DNA from: Paenibacillus dendrobii
Lineage (GTDB): Bacteria > Bacillota > Bacilli > Paenibacillales > Paenibacillaceae
Direction: 5' to 3'
DNA: 64,000 nt
Assembly (NCBI RefSeq): GCF_009807035.1
Contig: NZ_WUBI01000003.1
Location: 372,001 to 436,000, forward strand
Part shown: positions 26,115 to 34,660 of the stretch, piece by piece
How the letters are laid out: every line of letters begins with the position of its first letter
Position numbering within the stretch: the first letter of the stretch is position 1
Notes under the pieces: model-generated
Seen by the model: only the letters and a program-made list of their open reading frames with translations
Told to the model about the DNA's origin: nothing
Database searches by the model: none
Program-made: the position numbers and the translations under genes

Positions 26115-26134
26115 TATACCCTTACGGGGTATAT
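26115..26134 (-). promoter_or_regulatory. CsoR operator upstream of copA
   Basis: The dyad TATACCCTTACGGGGTATAT has the GC-centred, TA-flanked form of CsoR sites. It lies between the copZ terminator and the copA RBS. Confidence 0.75.
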
Positions 26135-26143
26135 ACTTTCTAT

Positions 26144-26188
26144 AAAAAAGGGCAGCGACTTCAGACCTCATCGGATCTGGGGCTGCCC
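26144..26188 (-). terminator. Terminator of copZ
   Basis: Stem GGGCAGC / GCTGCCC with an inner CAGATCC-type pairing; on the minus strand it is followed by TTTTTT. It separates copZ from copA. Confidence 0.8.
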
Positions 26189-26222
26189 GGTATTCGTTAC
26201 GGGATATCTTAAGCTGTTAAGC

Positions 26223-26426
26223 TTAGACTACTACATCGTAGCCTTGGTCTTCGATGGCTGCTTTAATGGTGTCGAGGCTTACTTTGTTTTCGTCATAATC
26301 CACAGTAACCTTGTTTCCAGACAGATCCACTTTGCCGGTTGCACCTGCATTTTTCACAGCACCTTCAACAGCATTTACACAATGATTGCAAGACATTCCC
26401 TGAACATTCAACGTTACGCTTTTCAT
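26223..26426 (-). CDS. copZ: Copper chaperone
   Basis: A 67-aa heavy-metal-associated domain protein with the Cu(I) site GMSCNHC. The start at 26426 follows AGAGGAGG; a frame extending 21 codons upstream is not needed. CopZ carries Cu(I) to the CopA metal-binding domains. It lies between csoR and copA, possibly co-transcribed with csoR (133-bp gap), and ends at its own terminator. Confidence 0.93.
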   Translation of the reverse strand: MKSVTLNVQGMSCNHCVNAVEGAVKNAGATGKVDLSGNKVTVDYDENKVSLDTIKAAIEDQGYDVVV

Positions 26427-26559
26427 GATATATTCCTCCTCTAATTGTACAATCCCTGCTATATAAATTGAAATAAAGAAAAGAATCATCCTCTCATCGG
26501 AAGCAATAGCCGCTCATGAGATGGCAGAACAAGCCATATTTCATTTTATATAGGGAATA

Positions 26560-26937
26560 TTATTTCATCAACTTCTTCACCGTAACCAACAATTCATCAA
26601 TCACGGCATGATCACCGGACTCAATTCGCTCCACCACGCAGCTTCGCATGTGATTCTCCAGAAGCAGCTTGCCGACCCCATTCAGAGCGGCCTGGATGGC
26701 TGCAATCTGATTCAGGACATCATCGCAGTAGGTATCTCTTTCGATCAATCCCTTGATGCCGCGGATTTGCCCTTCGATGCGATTCAGACGGGTTATGAGA
26801 TTATTCTTCGTTTGCTGGGAATGATGGCTATGCCGCTCGCTGCATCCAGCCTCACAGGTTTCGGTTTCATTCTGCAGGGCAGCTGCATTGTCCGGGCTGG
26901 CCTGAACATGGTCATTCTGATTTGTCTCAGCAATCAT
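26560..26937 (-). CDS. csoR: Copper-sensing transcriptional repressor
   Basis: A 125-aa CsoR/RcnR-family repressor. The three Cu(I) ligands are visible: Cys in TYCDDVL, and His and Cys in NHMRSCV. The start at 26937 has AAAGGAGG; the longer frame would begin within the -10 box of the promoter. Before the helical core (from NNLITRLNRIEGQIRGIKGL) is a tail of about 45 residues with CEAGCSERHSHH, which is richer in Cys and His than usual. It represses copA and its own gene in the absence of copper. Confidence 0.92.
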   Translation of the reverse strand: MIAETNQNDHVQASPDNAAALQNETETCEAGCSERHSHHSQQTKNNLITRLNRIEGQIRGIKGLIERDTYCDDVLNQIAAIQAALNGVGKLLLENHMRSCVVERIESGDHAVIDELLVTVKKLMK

Positions 26938-26974
26938 CTCAATCCACTCCTCCTTTGATCGAAGCCACAACAAC

Positions 26975-27003
26975 ATTATACTATACCCCCTCTAGGTATG
27001 CAA
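26975..27003 (-). promoter_or_regulatory. csoR: csoR promoter with embedded CsoR operator
   Basis: On the minus strand TTGCAT, a 17-base spacer and TATAAT form a near-consensus promoter. The spacer contains the dyad ATACCTAGAGGGGGTAT, a CsoR-type operator, so bound repressor would block RNA polymerase. Confidence 0.8.
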
Positions 27004-27329
27004 GAGACATAAAACAGAACATTCGCTCCGCCCTTTAACCTTTTTAAAAAAACCTCCCACCTAGAAGGAATTGCCAATTCATGGGTCGAATAATTCACCT
27101 TATCGCTATGGGTTCACTCAGATAAAATAATACGATTAGATAAGCATCCCTTTTAAGAGAATATGAATGCAGAGGAATTAAAATTCAATGTAATTCTCAG
27201 GGATATTTGCGTGTGGAAACCGTTTCACTTATATTGATTTAGCGCGCCCTCTTCCATACTGATACATGTATTCATCATACATACGGGCTTCAGCTTCAGA
27301 ACACATCATGAACGACAGGAGAAGATGCC
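27004..27329. other. Intergenic region without a recognisable gene
   Basis: Between the csoR promoter and the GGDEF/HD-GYP gene. AT-rich, with short inverted patches (e.g. GGAATTGCCAATTC) but no convincing open frame, riboswitch or promoter. It must hold the promoter of the next gene. Confidence 0.5.
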
Positions 27330-29177
27330 ATGTTTAGAAAACGCCCTTTTACGAATTCCTTGATATCAAGGAATATGAATGCCCTCTTGTTCAGCTTGCT
27401 CGGCACCTTCCTGTTTTTGTTCAGTATTAGACATCTGTCCCTCCACTATTCATCCGACCAATGGCTGCTGTTGGGTTCCATGTTCTGCGCGTCGCTGATC
27501 CTTTATTTTTATACTTTTCAGATCCCTCCTGAAGGCAGCAAACAGTCGATGGATTCAGCCGTTTACCTGGCCTGTCTCTTCATTTTCGGAACTCCGGCTG
27601 CGCTGGCACTTCTGCTTCTGAGTTCGCTGCTTTTTGCGCTTTTGGAACGAAAAGTTTCATGGTGGAAGCATTTAACCAACTTTGCGATATATACCATCAT
27701 GATCTTTGGAGCCGGGACGGTTTTCCAGGGGCTTGGCGGACAGCAAGGACAGCTGCAAAATGTACATCTACTGTCTTATGTAGGAGCCTTGATCATATAC
27801 TTCGCCATCAACGTGCTATGCATCGGAATTTACTACTATATGATCGACCGAAGCGATATTTACCGCATGGTAAAAGGACTTCTTCAGGAATCGGTACTGG
27901 TCTACCTGTGCATTCTGATTTTGTCGCTTGTGCTGACCATCCTGATCGTAAACAACGGGATTACCGGACTTGTTTTGTTCCTCGGGATCAGCATATTCCT
28001 TTCTCATCTTTTTAAAAAGCTGTTTGACATGTACATGCAGCTTCAGGAACGGGCCATTCGCGATCAGCGTACGGGTCTCTTCAATCACAGCTATTTTGAA
28101 AACCTTCTCGAAAAGGAAATCAGGTATGCCCGCAGTGAATCTACCCCGCTCTCACTCGCCATGATCGACATTGACGATTTCAAGCGCTATAACGATCATT
28201 TTGGCCATTTACAAGGAGATAAGCTGCTCGGTTTACTCGGATCAATTCTGCAAGAGGAGGCTGCCCGGGCCGGGGTGACGGCTGCACGTTACGGCGGCGA
28301 GGAATTTACGCTGCTGATGCCGGGATATACGGAACAAGAGGCGCTGATTCTCGTCAACCGACTACGTAAAATGGTTAATGACACCGCGTTTGAAGGGGTA
28401 GAGATCCTTCCGCATGCATGTCTTTCCTTCTCGGCGGGCATTTCCTCATATCACATTGACATCCATGATAAATCACTCCTTGTGCTCCAAGCGGATCAGG
28501 CACTGTATGATGCCAAAAAGCAGGGTAAAAACATTGCCTACATCTTTGGAAGTTCCGTCCCGATCGAACAGGAAATCGAAATCGCCCAGGATGTGCGGGA
28601 CATCGAGCAGCTGCTCAATTTATTTCTCTACAAGGATATCAATACGTTCAAGCATTCCAAACGCGTATTCCGTTATGCCATGGATATGAGCCTTCTCCTG
28701 AAGCTCGATGCAAACACCCGCAAGCAGTTCGTGCTTGGCGCCTTGATCCATGATATCGGAAAGCTCGAAATCCCCTGGGAAATCCTGAACAAAAAGGATG
28801 CCCTGACTCCTGTAGAATGGGAAGCGATTAAGAAGCATGTGAACTGGGGCAAGGAAATGGCCATGACCAACGACAAATTCAAGGGGCTTGCCCCTTACAT
28901 TGAGCTTCACCATGAAAGATATGACGGACACGGCTATCCCCATGGCTACAAAGGCGCAGAAATCCCCCTGCTTTGCCGGATGCTCACCATTATTGACTCC
29001 TTCGACGCGATGACCTCAGAACGGCCATATCAGGCTACGAAATCCATCAAGGAAGCCATCGAGGAGCTCCGGCTTTGTTCCGGAACCCAGTTTGATCCAG
29101 AGCTGTCCGAACTGTTCATTGCCTATATTGAAGGCAAAACCGGACTGGAACCGGCTCAGGCCGAATCCAGCTTATAA
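27330..29177 (+). CDS. Membrane protein with GGDEF and HD-GYP domains (cyclic-di-GMP turnover)
   Basis: A 615-aa protein. Residues 1-235 hold about seven hydrophobic helices (a sensory membrane domain). A GGDEF domain follows (about 245-405) with IDIDDFKRYND and the active site RYGGEEFTL; the inhibitory RxxD is not kept (RAGV). An HD-GYP domain covers about 420-600 with LIHDIGKLEIP and HHERYDGHGYP. Both catalytic signatures look intact, so it may both make and break cyclic-di-GMP; fusions of this kind often favour one activity. RBS GGAGAAG. It stands alone and ends at a hairpin. Together with the EAL protein at 3.4 kb it forms part of the cyclic-di-GMP network. Confidence 0.9.
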   Translation: MFRKRPFTNSLISRNMNALLFSLLGTFLFLFSIRHLSLHYSSDQWLLLGSMFCASLILYFYTFQIPPEGSKQSMDSAVYLACLFIFGTPAALALLLLSSLLFALLERKVSWWKHLTNFAIYTIMIFGAGTVFQGLGGQQGQLQNVHLLSYVGALIIYFAINVLCIGIYYYMIDRSDIYRMVKGLLQESVLVYLCILILSLVLTILIVNNGITGLVLFLGISIFLSHLFKKLFDMYMQLQERAIRDQRTGLFNHSYFENLLEKEIRYARSESTPLSLAMIDIDDFKRYNDHFGHLQGDKLLGLLGSILQEEAARAGVTAARYGGEEFTLLMPGYTEQEALILVNRLRKMVNDTAFEGVEILPHACLSFSAGISSYHIDIHDKSLLVLQADQALYDAKKQGKNIAYIFGSSVPIEQEIEIAQDVRDIEQLLNLFLYKDINTFKHSKRVFRYAMDMSLLLKLDANTRKQFVLGALIHDIGKLEIPWEILNKKDALTPVEWEAIKKHVNWGKEMAMTNDKFKGLAPYIELHHERYDGHGYPHGYKGAEIPLLCRMLTIIDSFDAMTSERPYQATKSIKEAIEELRLCSGTQFDPELSELFIAYIEGKTGLEPAQAESSL

Positions 29178-29182
29178 TTCAA

Positions 29183-29226
29183 AAGGGCTGTACCACCGCA
29201 GAAGGATTCAGCGGTGGACAGCCCTT
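29183..29226. terminator. Terminator after the GGDEF/HD-GYP gene
   Basis: Stem AAGGGCTGTACCACCGC / GCGGTGGACAGCCCTT (one bulge) between convergent genes. Confidence 0.8.
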
Positions 29227-29268
29227 GTCTATTTACTATGAAAATAATCAAGATGTTTGCAAAAGAGT

Positions 29269-29436
29269 CTACTTGTGGCCGTTCATTTCGTGGGAAGTTT
29301 GATGCAGCTCTTTAATCATTTGCTGCAGAAACATGTTTTCCTGACGGCTGATTCCGTGTTGGTTATCCTGAATGAGCAGTTGTTGAATGTTTTTCTTCAG
29401 CAGTTCACTACGGCGTTCCAATACAGCTTGACTCAT
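29269..29436 (-). CDS. Small protein of unknown function (55 aa)
   Basis: An ATG at 29436 with CAGGAG at good spacing opens 55 codons to TAG at 29269. The protein begins MSQAVLERRSELLKKNIQQL and ends SHEMNGHK. It is highly polar, predicted almost wholly helical, with no hydrophobic segment, no Cys and several Gln/His. I recognise no family; Spo0E-like phosphatases of this size carry an SQELD motif that is absent. Downstream, toward lower coordinates, it meets the bidirectional hairpin at 29183-29226, which supports a real transcription unit. Confidence 0.6.
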   Translation of the reverse strand: MSQAVLERRSELLKKNIQQLLIQDNQHGISRQENMFLQQMIKELHQTSHEMNGHK

Positions 29437-29663
29437 AAAATTAAATCACTCCTGGATCGTTTTTTGAACTTACCGGGAAGTTCTTTATCATTATAAAGCG
29501 TTATGAAAAATATTGAAAATGTTCAGAAAAAGCCTGATCATCCCCTGACCCAGCTGAGCTTGCAGGAGGGTTGCTGCAGCGGTATCAGCCGAAAAGATAC
29601 TCCCGAATCCTCCGGTATACCACCTCATTCAGCAAATTACCTACTAAAAAATCCCTTATTCAT

Positions 29664-30038
29664 CTATAAAAGGGCAATGACAAGGCCTTTTTGCGCCAGA
29701 TTATCCAGACATTCCTGCAGATATGCCTCATCATGCTCGGGATAAGATGATGCTTCATCCAGTGCAACAAGCTCTGCTTCCGACCATGGTTCGCAGGACT
29801 TACCACGATAAAGTGAATTTTGCCACAAATTGTCCACATGATAAGATCTGCTCTTCATTTCATTCATAATCAGCACATGATAGCGAACCAACATCATCGG
29901 ATTGTGTTCAAAAACATAGTTTACGGTAGCGTGTTTTTTGCCCCAACCGTTGCCGCGTAGCGCGCAGCATTCCCGGTGTTGGCCAAGCAACTGCGGGCGT
30001 GGCAGCCTGGAAATCAACGCCTCATGCCATAAACGCAT
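29664..30038 (-). CDS. Pyrimidine dimer DNA glycosylase family protein (TIGR02328/PF03013)
   Basis: 124 aa from the ATG at 30038, chosen because AGGAGAGG precedes it; the frame is open 35 codons farther with no site. The opening MRLWHEALISRLPRPQLLGQ and HRECCALRGNGWGKKHATV match the TIGR02328 family, related to phage T4 endonuclease V. A base-excision role at UV dimers is suggested by family only; the catalytic residue has not been proven in this branch. It stands alone. Confidence 0.75.
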   Translation of the reverse strand: MRLWHEALISRLPRPQLLGQHRECCALRGNGWGKKHATVNYVFEHNPMMLVRYHVLIMNEMKSRSYHVDNLWQNSLYRGKSCEPWSEAELVALDEASSYPEHDEAYLQECLDNLAQKGLVIALL

Positions 30039-30345
30039 CGGTCCACCCTCTCCTTTTTTTCGCAATGATTGTCCTGATCCTATTATACCGCCAAACCATC
30101 TGTTTGAACGTCCACGCCAGGGAAGTGTTGCACTTCTCTTCATGCCGAATAGCCCACTCGGGTCATTTCCATCCGCGGGCAGCAGCTATAAAATAATTTT
30201 GGGGCTCAGGCAATACACTGAATACTACGCTCGCTCACGCCTAACCCTGTGCCAAAGCGTGCACACTAAAGACAACTCAGGATGTTTGCAATTGAGGCTT
30301 TAACTCTGTTCGCTATTTGCAAAGCTCCGCATAGAAGGTGATGGA
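30039..30345. other. Intergenic region without a recognisable gene
   Basis: Divergent spacer between the glycosylase-family gene and the copper CopCD gene. No CsoR-type dyad, riboswitch or small gene was found, although both neighbours must have promoters here. Confidence 0.45.
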
Positions 30346-32022
30346 TTGATAAAGAAATTAGGGTTTCTTCCGGGATTCATGACGGTGATGCTTGCAGCTT
30401 TGCTGCTCTTTCCGGGATTCGCTTCGGCCCATGCTTATATCGTCAAGTCTTCTCCGGCCGAGAATGAAGTGCTGGCCCAGCCGCCAGCCAAAGCAGTTAT
30501 ACATTTTAATGAGCCTCTGCAAAAAGCCTTTCATTCGATAAAGGTCACAAACTCATCCGGAAAAACGGTAAATCTCAGTGAAAGCCGGATTCCGGAAGGA
30601 GAAAATTCTGTTCTTGAGGCCGACCTGCAGCCGGATCTGCAAAAAGGCGTCTATGCTGTTCAATGGAAAGCCGTCTCTGCGGACGGTCATCCGGTGGAAG
30701 GCACCTTTTCGTTTCAAATTGGAACAGGCGGCGGCAGTACCGGCGATGCCTCGCATACGGTCGTCAACGCATCCGATTGGCCCGGGACTGACCTGGTCAT
30801 CATCCGATGGCTGTTTTATACCAGTCTTGCGTTTCTCGCCGGAATCTATTTCTTCCAGCTGTACCTGCTTCCGGCAGGTGCCGGGAACCGGTCGGCATGG
30901 TCCGGTAGAAGCATCCGGCTGATGTGGATCAATATCGCCGTTCTTGCCGCAAGCTTTCTGCTCAGTTTACCGCTGCAGACCGGGATCGATGCCGGCGTGG
31001 GCTGGAGCGGAGTCTGGTCTGATCCGTCTCTGCTCCTCAAGATGCTGCGAATCACCAGTTTCGGTGAGGTCTGGATGGTACAGCTCATTCTGCTGGTTCT
31101 GATTACGGGCCTGGCTGCCGCTCTTCCTAAAATGAAGGACCGGGATAGTGCTTATATTGCCCGTACCGTCTCCTTCCTGCTGGTCATGGGCATGCTGCTG
31201 GCAAAGTCCTTTATCGGCCATCCCGCCGCTTCCGAATACAAAGCCCTCGGTATCACGATGGACTTTCTCCATCTGGGCGCCGCTTCCCTATGGCTTGGCA
31301 GCCTGCTGGCATTTGCCGTGCTGCTTCCGAAGGAGGCTTCCCTGCCCGCAGATCCCGAGGACCGGAAAAAAAGTTATTTTGCCGTGATCCGGCGATTCAG
31401 TTTATGGGGAACCATCTTCGTCGTACTGATTCTGATCAGCGGCATATACGCCAGTTTGCAGTATGTTCCGACCTGGTATTCACTGTTCCATACGTCGTAC
31501 GGAAAGATTCTGTATGCCAAAGGCATTATGATGCTCATTATGATCGCCTGCGCTTTCTGGAATTTGCTGCGCGGCAAAGAAGCCAAAGACACTTTAAAGG
31601 CCGGTGTATGGCTTGAACTTGCTGCGGGTGTCATTGCCCTCGTCTTGGCGGCAGCACTGACCAATATGCCAACCGGCTCGACTTCGCCTGGCCCGGTCCA
31701 TATGGAGCAGACGCTGGAGAACAAAAACGTGATACAGCTTGATATTACTCCGAATGTAACTGGAGTGAATGAATTCCAGGTTAAGGTAGAGGATAGCAAG
31801 GGCCAACCGGTCAAAGGAATACAGCAGATCAAGCTCACCCTGACCTCTTTGGACATGGATATGGGAAAATACGAAATCGTCATGCCAGGAGGAAAAGCGG
31901 AAGGTTACAAGGCCCAGGATCTGATCACCATGGCAGGCAAATGGAATGTCCATGTGCATGTTCTGACCGATCAACTTGAAACCTGGGATAGCGATATGGT
32001 GATTCATGTCGGTAATCGTTAA
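30346..32022 (+). CDS. ycnJ: CopC-CopD fusion copper resistance/uptake protein (YcnJ-like)
   Basis: A 558-aa protein from a TTG start (AGAAGGTGA before it). A signal sequence ends at ASA. The mature N-terminus HAYIVKSSPAENEVL is the CopC domain with the Cu-binding His1, and the second His is in SADGHPVEG. From about residue 140 to 450 there are eight or so helices of a CopD domain, and a C-terminal YtkA-like extracellular domain (QLDITPNVTGVNEFQVKVED to VIHVGNR) ends the protein. In B. subtilis YcnJ is a copper-importing membrane protein. It precedes ycnI, as in the ycnKJI operon; no ycnK repressor is present here. Confidence 0.88.
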   Translation: MIKKLGFLPGFMTVMLAALLLFPGFASAHAYIVKSSPAENEVLAQPPAKAVIHFNEPLQKAFHSIKVTNSSGKTVNLSESRIPEGENSVLEADLQPDLQKGVYAVQWKAVSADGHPVEGTFSFQIGTGGGSTGDASHTVVNASDWPGTDLVIIRWLFYTSLAFLAGIYFFQLYLLPAGAGNRSAWSGRSIRLMWINIAVLAASFLLSLPLQTGIDAGVGWSGVWSDPSLLLKMLRITSFGEVWMVQLILLVLITGLAAALPKMKDRDSAYIARTVSFLLVMGMLLAKSFIGHPAASEYKALGITMDFLHLGAASLWLGSLLAFAVLLPKEASLPADPEDRKKSYFAVIRRFSLWGTIFVVLILISGIYASLQYVPTWYSLFHTSYGKILYAKGIMMLIMIACAFWNLLRGKEAKDTLKAGVWLELAAGVIALVLAAALTNMPTGSTSPGPVHMEQTLENKNVIQLDITPNVTGVNEFQVKVEDSKGQPVKGIQQIKLTLTSLDMDMGKYEIVMPGGKAEGYKAQDLITMAGKWNVHVHVLTDQLETWDSDMVIHVGNR

Positions 32023-32075
32023 TGCCATAAACTAAGAATTTTAATTAAAATTTTCACAATATACACAAAAAAAAA

Positions 32076-32091
32076 GAATCCGCGAGGATTC
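32076..32091. other. Small hairpin between ycnJ and ycnI
   Basis: GAATCC-GCGA-GGATTC, just before the AAAGGAG of ycnI. A long A-run precedes it, so it has no T-run on the plus strand; perhaps an mRNA-stabilising or translation-modulating hairpin. Confidence 0.4.
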
Positions 32092-32113
32092 CCTAAAGGA
32101 GAGAATCAACATA

Positions 32114-32797
32114 ATGAAAATCTTCAAACGTCTTCCGTTCATCGCTACCGCTGCGGCGGGCCTGCTTCTATTCTCCGGCATCGCAAGCGCGCATGTGACT
32201 GTCAAGCCTGCGACCTCCCAGCCGGGAGCGTGGGAGACTTACACGATTAAGATTCCTTCCGAAAAGGAAATGGCGACGACCAAGGTAACACTTAAGGTTC
32301 CGGAAGGCGTTGAGCTGATGCAGTATCAGCCGATTCCAGACTGGAAAATCACCACCGAGAAGGACAGCGCAGGCAAAATCAGCAGTATCACCTGGAATGC
32401 GACCGGCGAAGGCATTAATGCAGGAGAATTCCAACAGTTCAATTTTGTGGCCCATAATCCTGAAAAGGATACTGATGTAGCCTGGGATGCGTTCCAATAC
32501 TACAAGGATGGAAGCATCGTGGAATGGACCGGCGATGAAGGCTCTGAATCTCCGCATTCCATTACGAAGATTACAACCGTTGCCGGCCAGGAAGCTGAAT
32601 CATCCGGCCATAACGACAGTACATCTGCGGACAAAGACCAGCAACCGGCAAGCTCCGGCAGCACGGAGACGGCTCCAGCTGCGACAGACAACTCGTCCAC
32701 CAGTGGCGTACAGACAGCTACACTCGTGGTCTCCATTGCCGCTCTCGTCCTTTCGATCATTTCATTAATCGCCGCATTAGCGAAGAAAAAACGTTAA
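32114..32797 (+). CDS. ycnI: YcnI family copper-binding membrane protein (DUF1775)
   Basis: A 227-aa exported protein. A signal peptide ends ASA, and the mature N-terminus HVTVKPATSQPGAWETY is the DUF1775/YcnI signature; its first His and a conserved Trp bind Cu(II) in B. subtilis YcnI. The beta-sandwich domain runs to about residue 155, then a Ser/Thr/Ala-rich linker, then a C-terminal membrane helix (VVSIAALVLSIISLIAAL) and KKKR tail, so it is displayed on the outer face. RBS AAAGGAG. It follows the CopCD gene and ends at a terminator; the two probably handle copper together. Confidence 0.9.
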   Translation: MKIFKRLPFIATAAAGLLLFSGIASAHVTVKPATSQPGAWETYTIKIPSEKEMATTKVTLKVPEGVELMQYQPIPDWKITTEKDSAGKISSITWNATGEGINAGEFQQFNFVAHNPEKDTDVAWDAFQYYKDGSIVEWTGDEGSESPHSITKITTVAGQEAESSGHNDSTSADKDQQPASSGSTETAPAATDNSSTSGVQTATLVVSIAALVLSIISLIAALAKKKR

Positions 32798-32824
32798 TTT
32801 ATCAATATATTTCTTTTGTGTTGC

Positions 32825-32855
32825 AGCCCGCACCAGATACAGGTGCGGGCTTTTT
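32825..32855 (+). terminator. Terminator after ycnI
   Basis: Perfect stem AGCCCGCACC / GGTGCGGGCT followed by TTTTT. Confidence 0.9.
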
Positions 32856-33002
32856 GTGTCCGTATATAATGGACAAAAAAATCATATCTGATGACAAATC
32901 AAGCATGATGGCCTGAGCCCGGCAATATATTTTAAAGATGTACGCATCGTCCAAGGCCTAAGCAGCCTGAGGCGAAACGACATAACGAAGGGAGGTCAAA
33001 AC

Positions 33003-33731
33003 ATGATCGAATTCCGCGGAGTACACAAAGCCTTCGGCAGTTTTCAGGTTCTTCAGAACATCAATCTCCGGATCGAAGAAGGCGAGGTTGTCGTCATTAT
33101 CGGTCCCTCCGGCTCTGGAAAAAGCACCCTGCTCCGCTGCATCAACCGCCTCGAAACCATATCCTCGGGGGAACTGGTCGTCAATGATACGCCCCTTCAC
33201 GGCAAGAAAGTGGACATCAATCGTTTCCGGAGGGATATCGGGATCGTATTCCAGCATTTCAACCTGTATCCCCACAAAAAGGTGATCGACAATATCACGC
33301 TCGCTCCCATGAAGGTGCTCGGTCTTCCCAAGCACGAAGCAGAAGAGAGGGCTCTCTCGTACCTGACCCGAGTCGGCATTGCCGAAAAGGCGCAAAGCTA
33401 TCCTTCTCAGCTTTCGGGAGGACAGCAGCAGCGGGTAGCTATCGCGCGCGGACTCGCCATGAAGCCGAAAATCATGCTGTTTGACGAGCCGACTTCTGCG
33501 CTGGATCCGGAAATGATCGGTGAAGTGCTCGATGTCATGCGTTCTCTGGCCCATGAAGGGATGACGATGGTCATCGTGACGCATGAAATGGGTTTCGCCA
33601 GGGAAGCCGCAGACCGGATCGTTTTCATGGACAATGGCCAGATCATTGAGGAAGCACCTGCTTCCACCTTCTTCGCGAAACCGCGCGAGGAGCGCGCACG
33701 CTTGTTTTTAAGCCGCCTGATCAAGCATTAG
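33003..33731 (+). CDS. glnQ: Polar amino-acid ABC transporter ATP-binding protein
   Basis: A 242-aa ATPase of the GlnQ/HisP group. Walker A is IGPSGSGKST, the Q-loop is GIVFQHFNLYPHKKV, the signature is LSGGQQQR, Walker B is IMLFDEPTSALDPEM and the switch is IVTHEMGFA. It drives the two downstream permeases. RBS GGGAGGTC. It is the first of four genes in an ATPase, binding protein, permease, permease operon like the B. subtilis glnQHMP cluster. Confidence 0.9.
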   Translation: MIEFRGVHKAFGSFQVLQNINLRIEEGEVVVIIGPSGSGKSTLLRCINRLETISSGELVVNDTPLHGKKVDINRFRRDIGIVFQHFNLYPHKKVIDNITLAPMKVLGLPKHEAEERALSYLTRVGIAEKAQSYPSQLSGGQQQRVAIARGLAMKPKIMLFDEPTSALDPEMIGEVLDVMRSLAHEGMTMVIVTHEMGFAREAADRIVFMDNGQIIEEAPASTFFAKPREERARLFLSRLIKH

Positions 33732-33768
33732 GGAGGCATCTTACATATGGAAAGGGGTAAAAAAAGAG

Positions 33769-34575
33769 ATGAATAAACGTTCAAGGCTTGGAGCTTTTCT
33801 GGTACTGCTGGTTGTATGTCTTGTGTTTGCCGGGTGCGGAAGCAAAAAGGAGTCCGCCGAAAAGGGAGGTACGCTTGAAGCTATCAAAGCACGCGGTAAA
33901 GTCATCGCTGGCGTGAAATATGACACGAAACTGTTCGGTCTGAAGGATCCCGCCACGGGCAAGGTCGAGGGCTTCGACATCGATATCGCCAAGGCGCTTG
34001 CCAAGAAAATACTCGGGGATGAAAACAAGGTCGAGCTGAAGGAAGTGACCTCGAAAACCCGGATTCCGCTCCTGCAAAATGGAGATATCGACCTTATTGT
34101 CGCCACGATGACGGTCACGGAAGAACGCAAGCAGCAGGTCGATTTCAGCGACATTTATTTCAAAGCCGGTCAATCGCTCCTGGTCAAGAAGGGAAGTCCG
34201 ATCCAAGGCCTGCAAGATCTAAAAGGTGTTAAGGTGCTGACTGTTAAGGGCTCAACCTCAGCCAAGAATATCCGGGAAAAGGCGCCGGATGCCAATGTAC
34301 TTGAATTCGAAAACTATCAGGATGCTTTTACCGCACTAAAGGCCGGACAGGGTGAAGTGCTGACGACCGACAATGCCATTCTGCTCGGCATGCAGCAGCA
34401 GGATCCGAATTACGTGCTGGTCGGCGGCAATTTCACCGATGAGCCTTACGGCATTGCAATTAAAAAAGGCGATGCGGAATTCGTGAAGGAAGTGAACGAC
34501 CTGCTCAAGGAAATGAAGTCCAGCGGAGAATACGACAAACTTTACGAACAATGGATGGGGGTCAAACCGGAGTAG
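33769..34575 (+). CDS. glnH: Amino-acid ABC transporter substrate-binding lipoprotein
   Basis: A 268-aa lipoprotein (lipobox VFAGCGSKK) of the solute-binding family 3, with GFDIDIAKALAKKI, RIPLLQNGDIDLIVATMT and DQ...EPYGIAIKKGD motifs. Arg in the segment TVTEER and Asp in the C-lobe are the usual amino-acid ligands. Glutamine or glutamate are the likely substrates from similarity to GlnH, but cystine or another polar amino acid cannot be excluded. It lies between the ATPase and the first permease. Confidence 0.87.
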   Translation: MNKRSRLGAFLVLLVVCLVFAGCGSKKESAEKGGTLEAIKARGKVIAGVKYDTKLFGLKDPATGKVEGFDIDIAKALAKKILGDENKVELKEVTSKTRIPLLQNGDIDLIVATMTVTEERKQQVDFSDIYFKAGQSLLVKKGSPIQGLQDLKGVKVLTVKGSTSAKNIREKAPDANVLEFENYQDAFTALKAGQGEVLTTDNAILLGMQQQDPNYVLVGGNFTDEPYGIAIKKGDAEFVKEVNDLLKEMKSSGEYDKLYEQWMGVKPE

Positions 34576-34660
34576 CAGGAACTCGGGTTCCCGGGGAGAT
34601 GACTCTCCCCTTCCTTCTGCCTTCCGGTAAATCACTCTTTCAGGAAAGGAGAACTGCCGC

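Noticed and set aside
27004..27329. A cyclic-di-GMP riboswitch upstream of the GGDEF/HD-GYP gene
   Set aside because: No conserved aptamer core or terminator-like switch was seen in the leader.
32076..32091. Hairpin before ycnI as a terminator for ycnJ
   Set aside because: It has no T-run on the plus strand and is immediately followed by the ycnI RBS; a true terminator is found only after ycnI.
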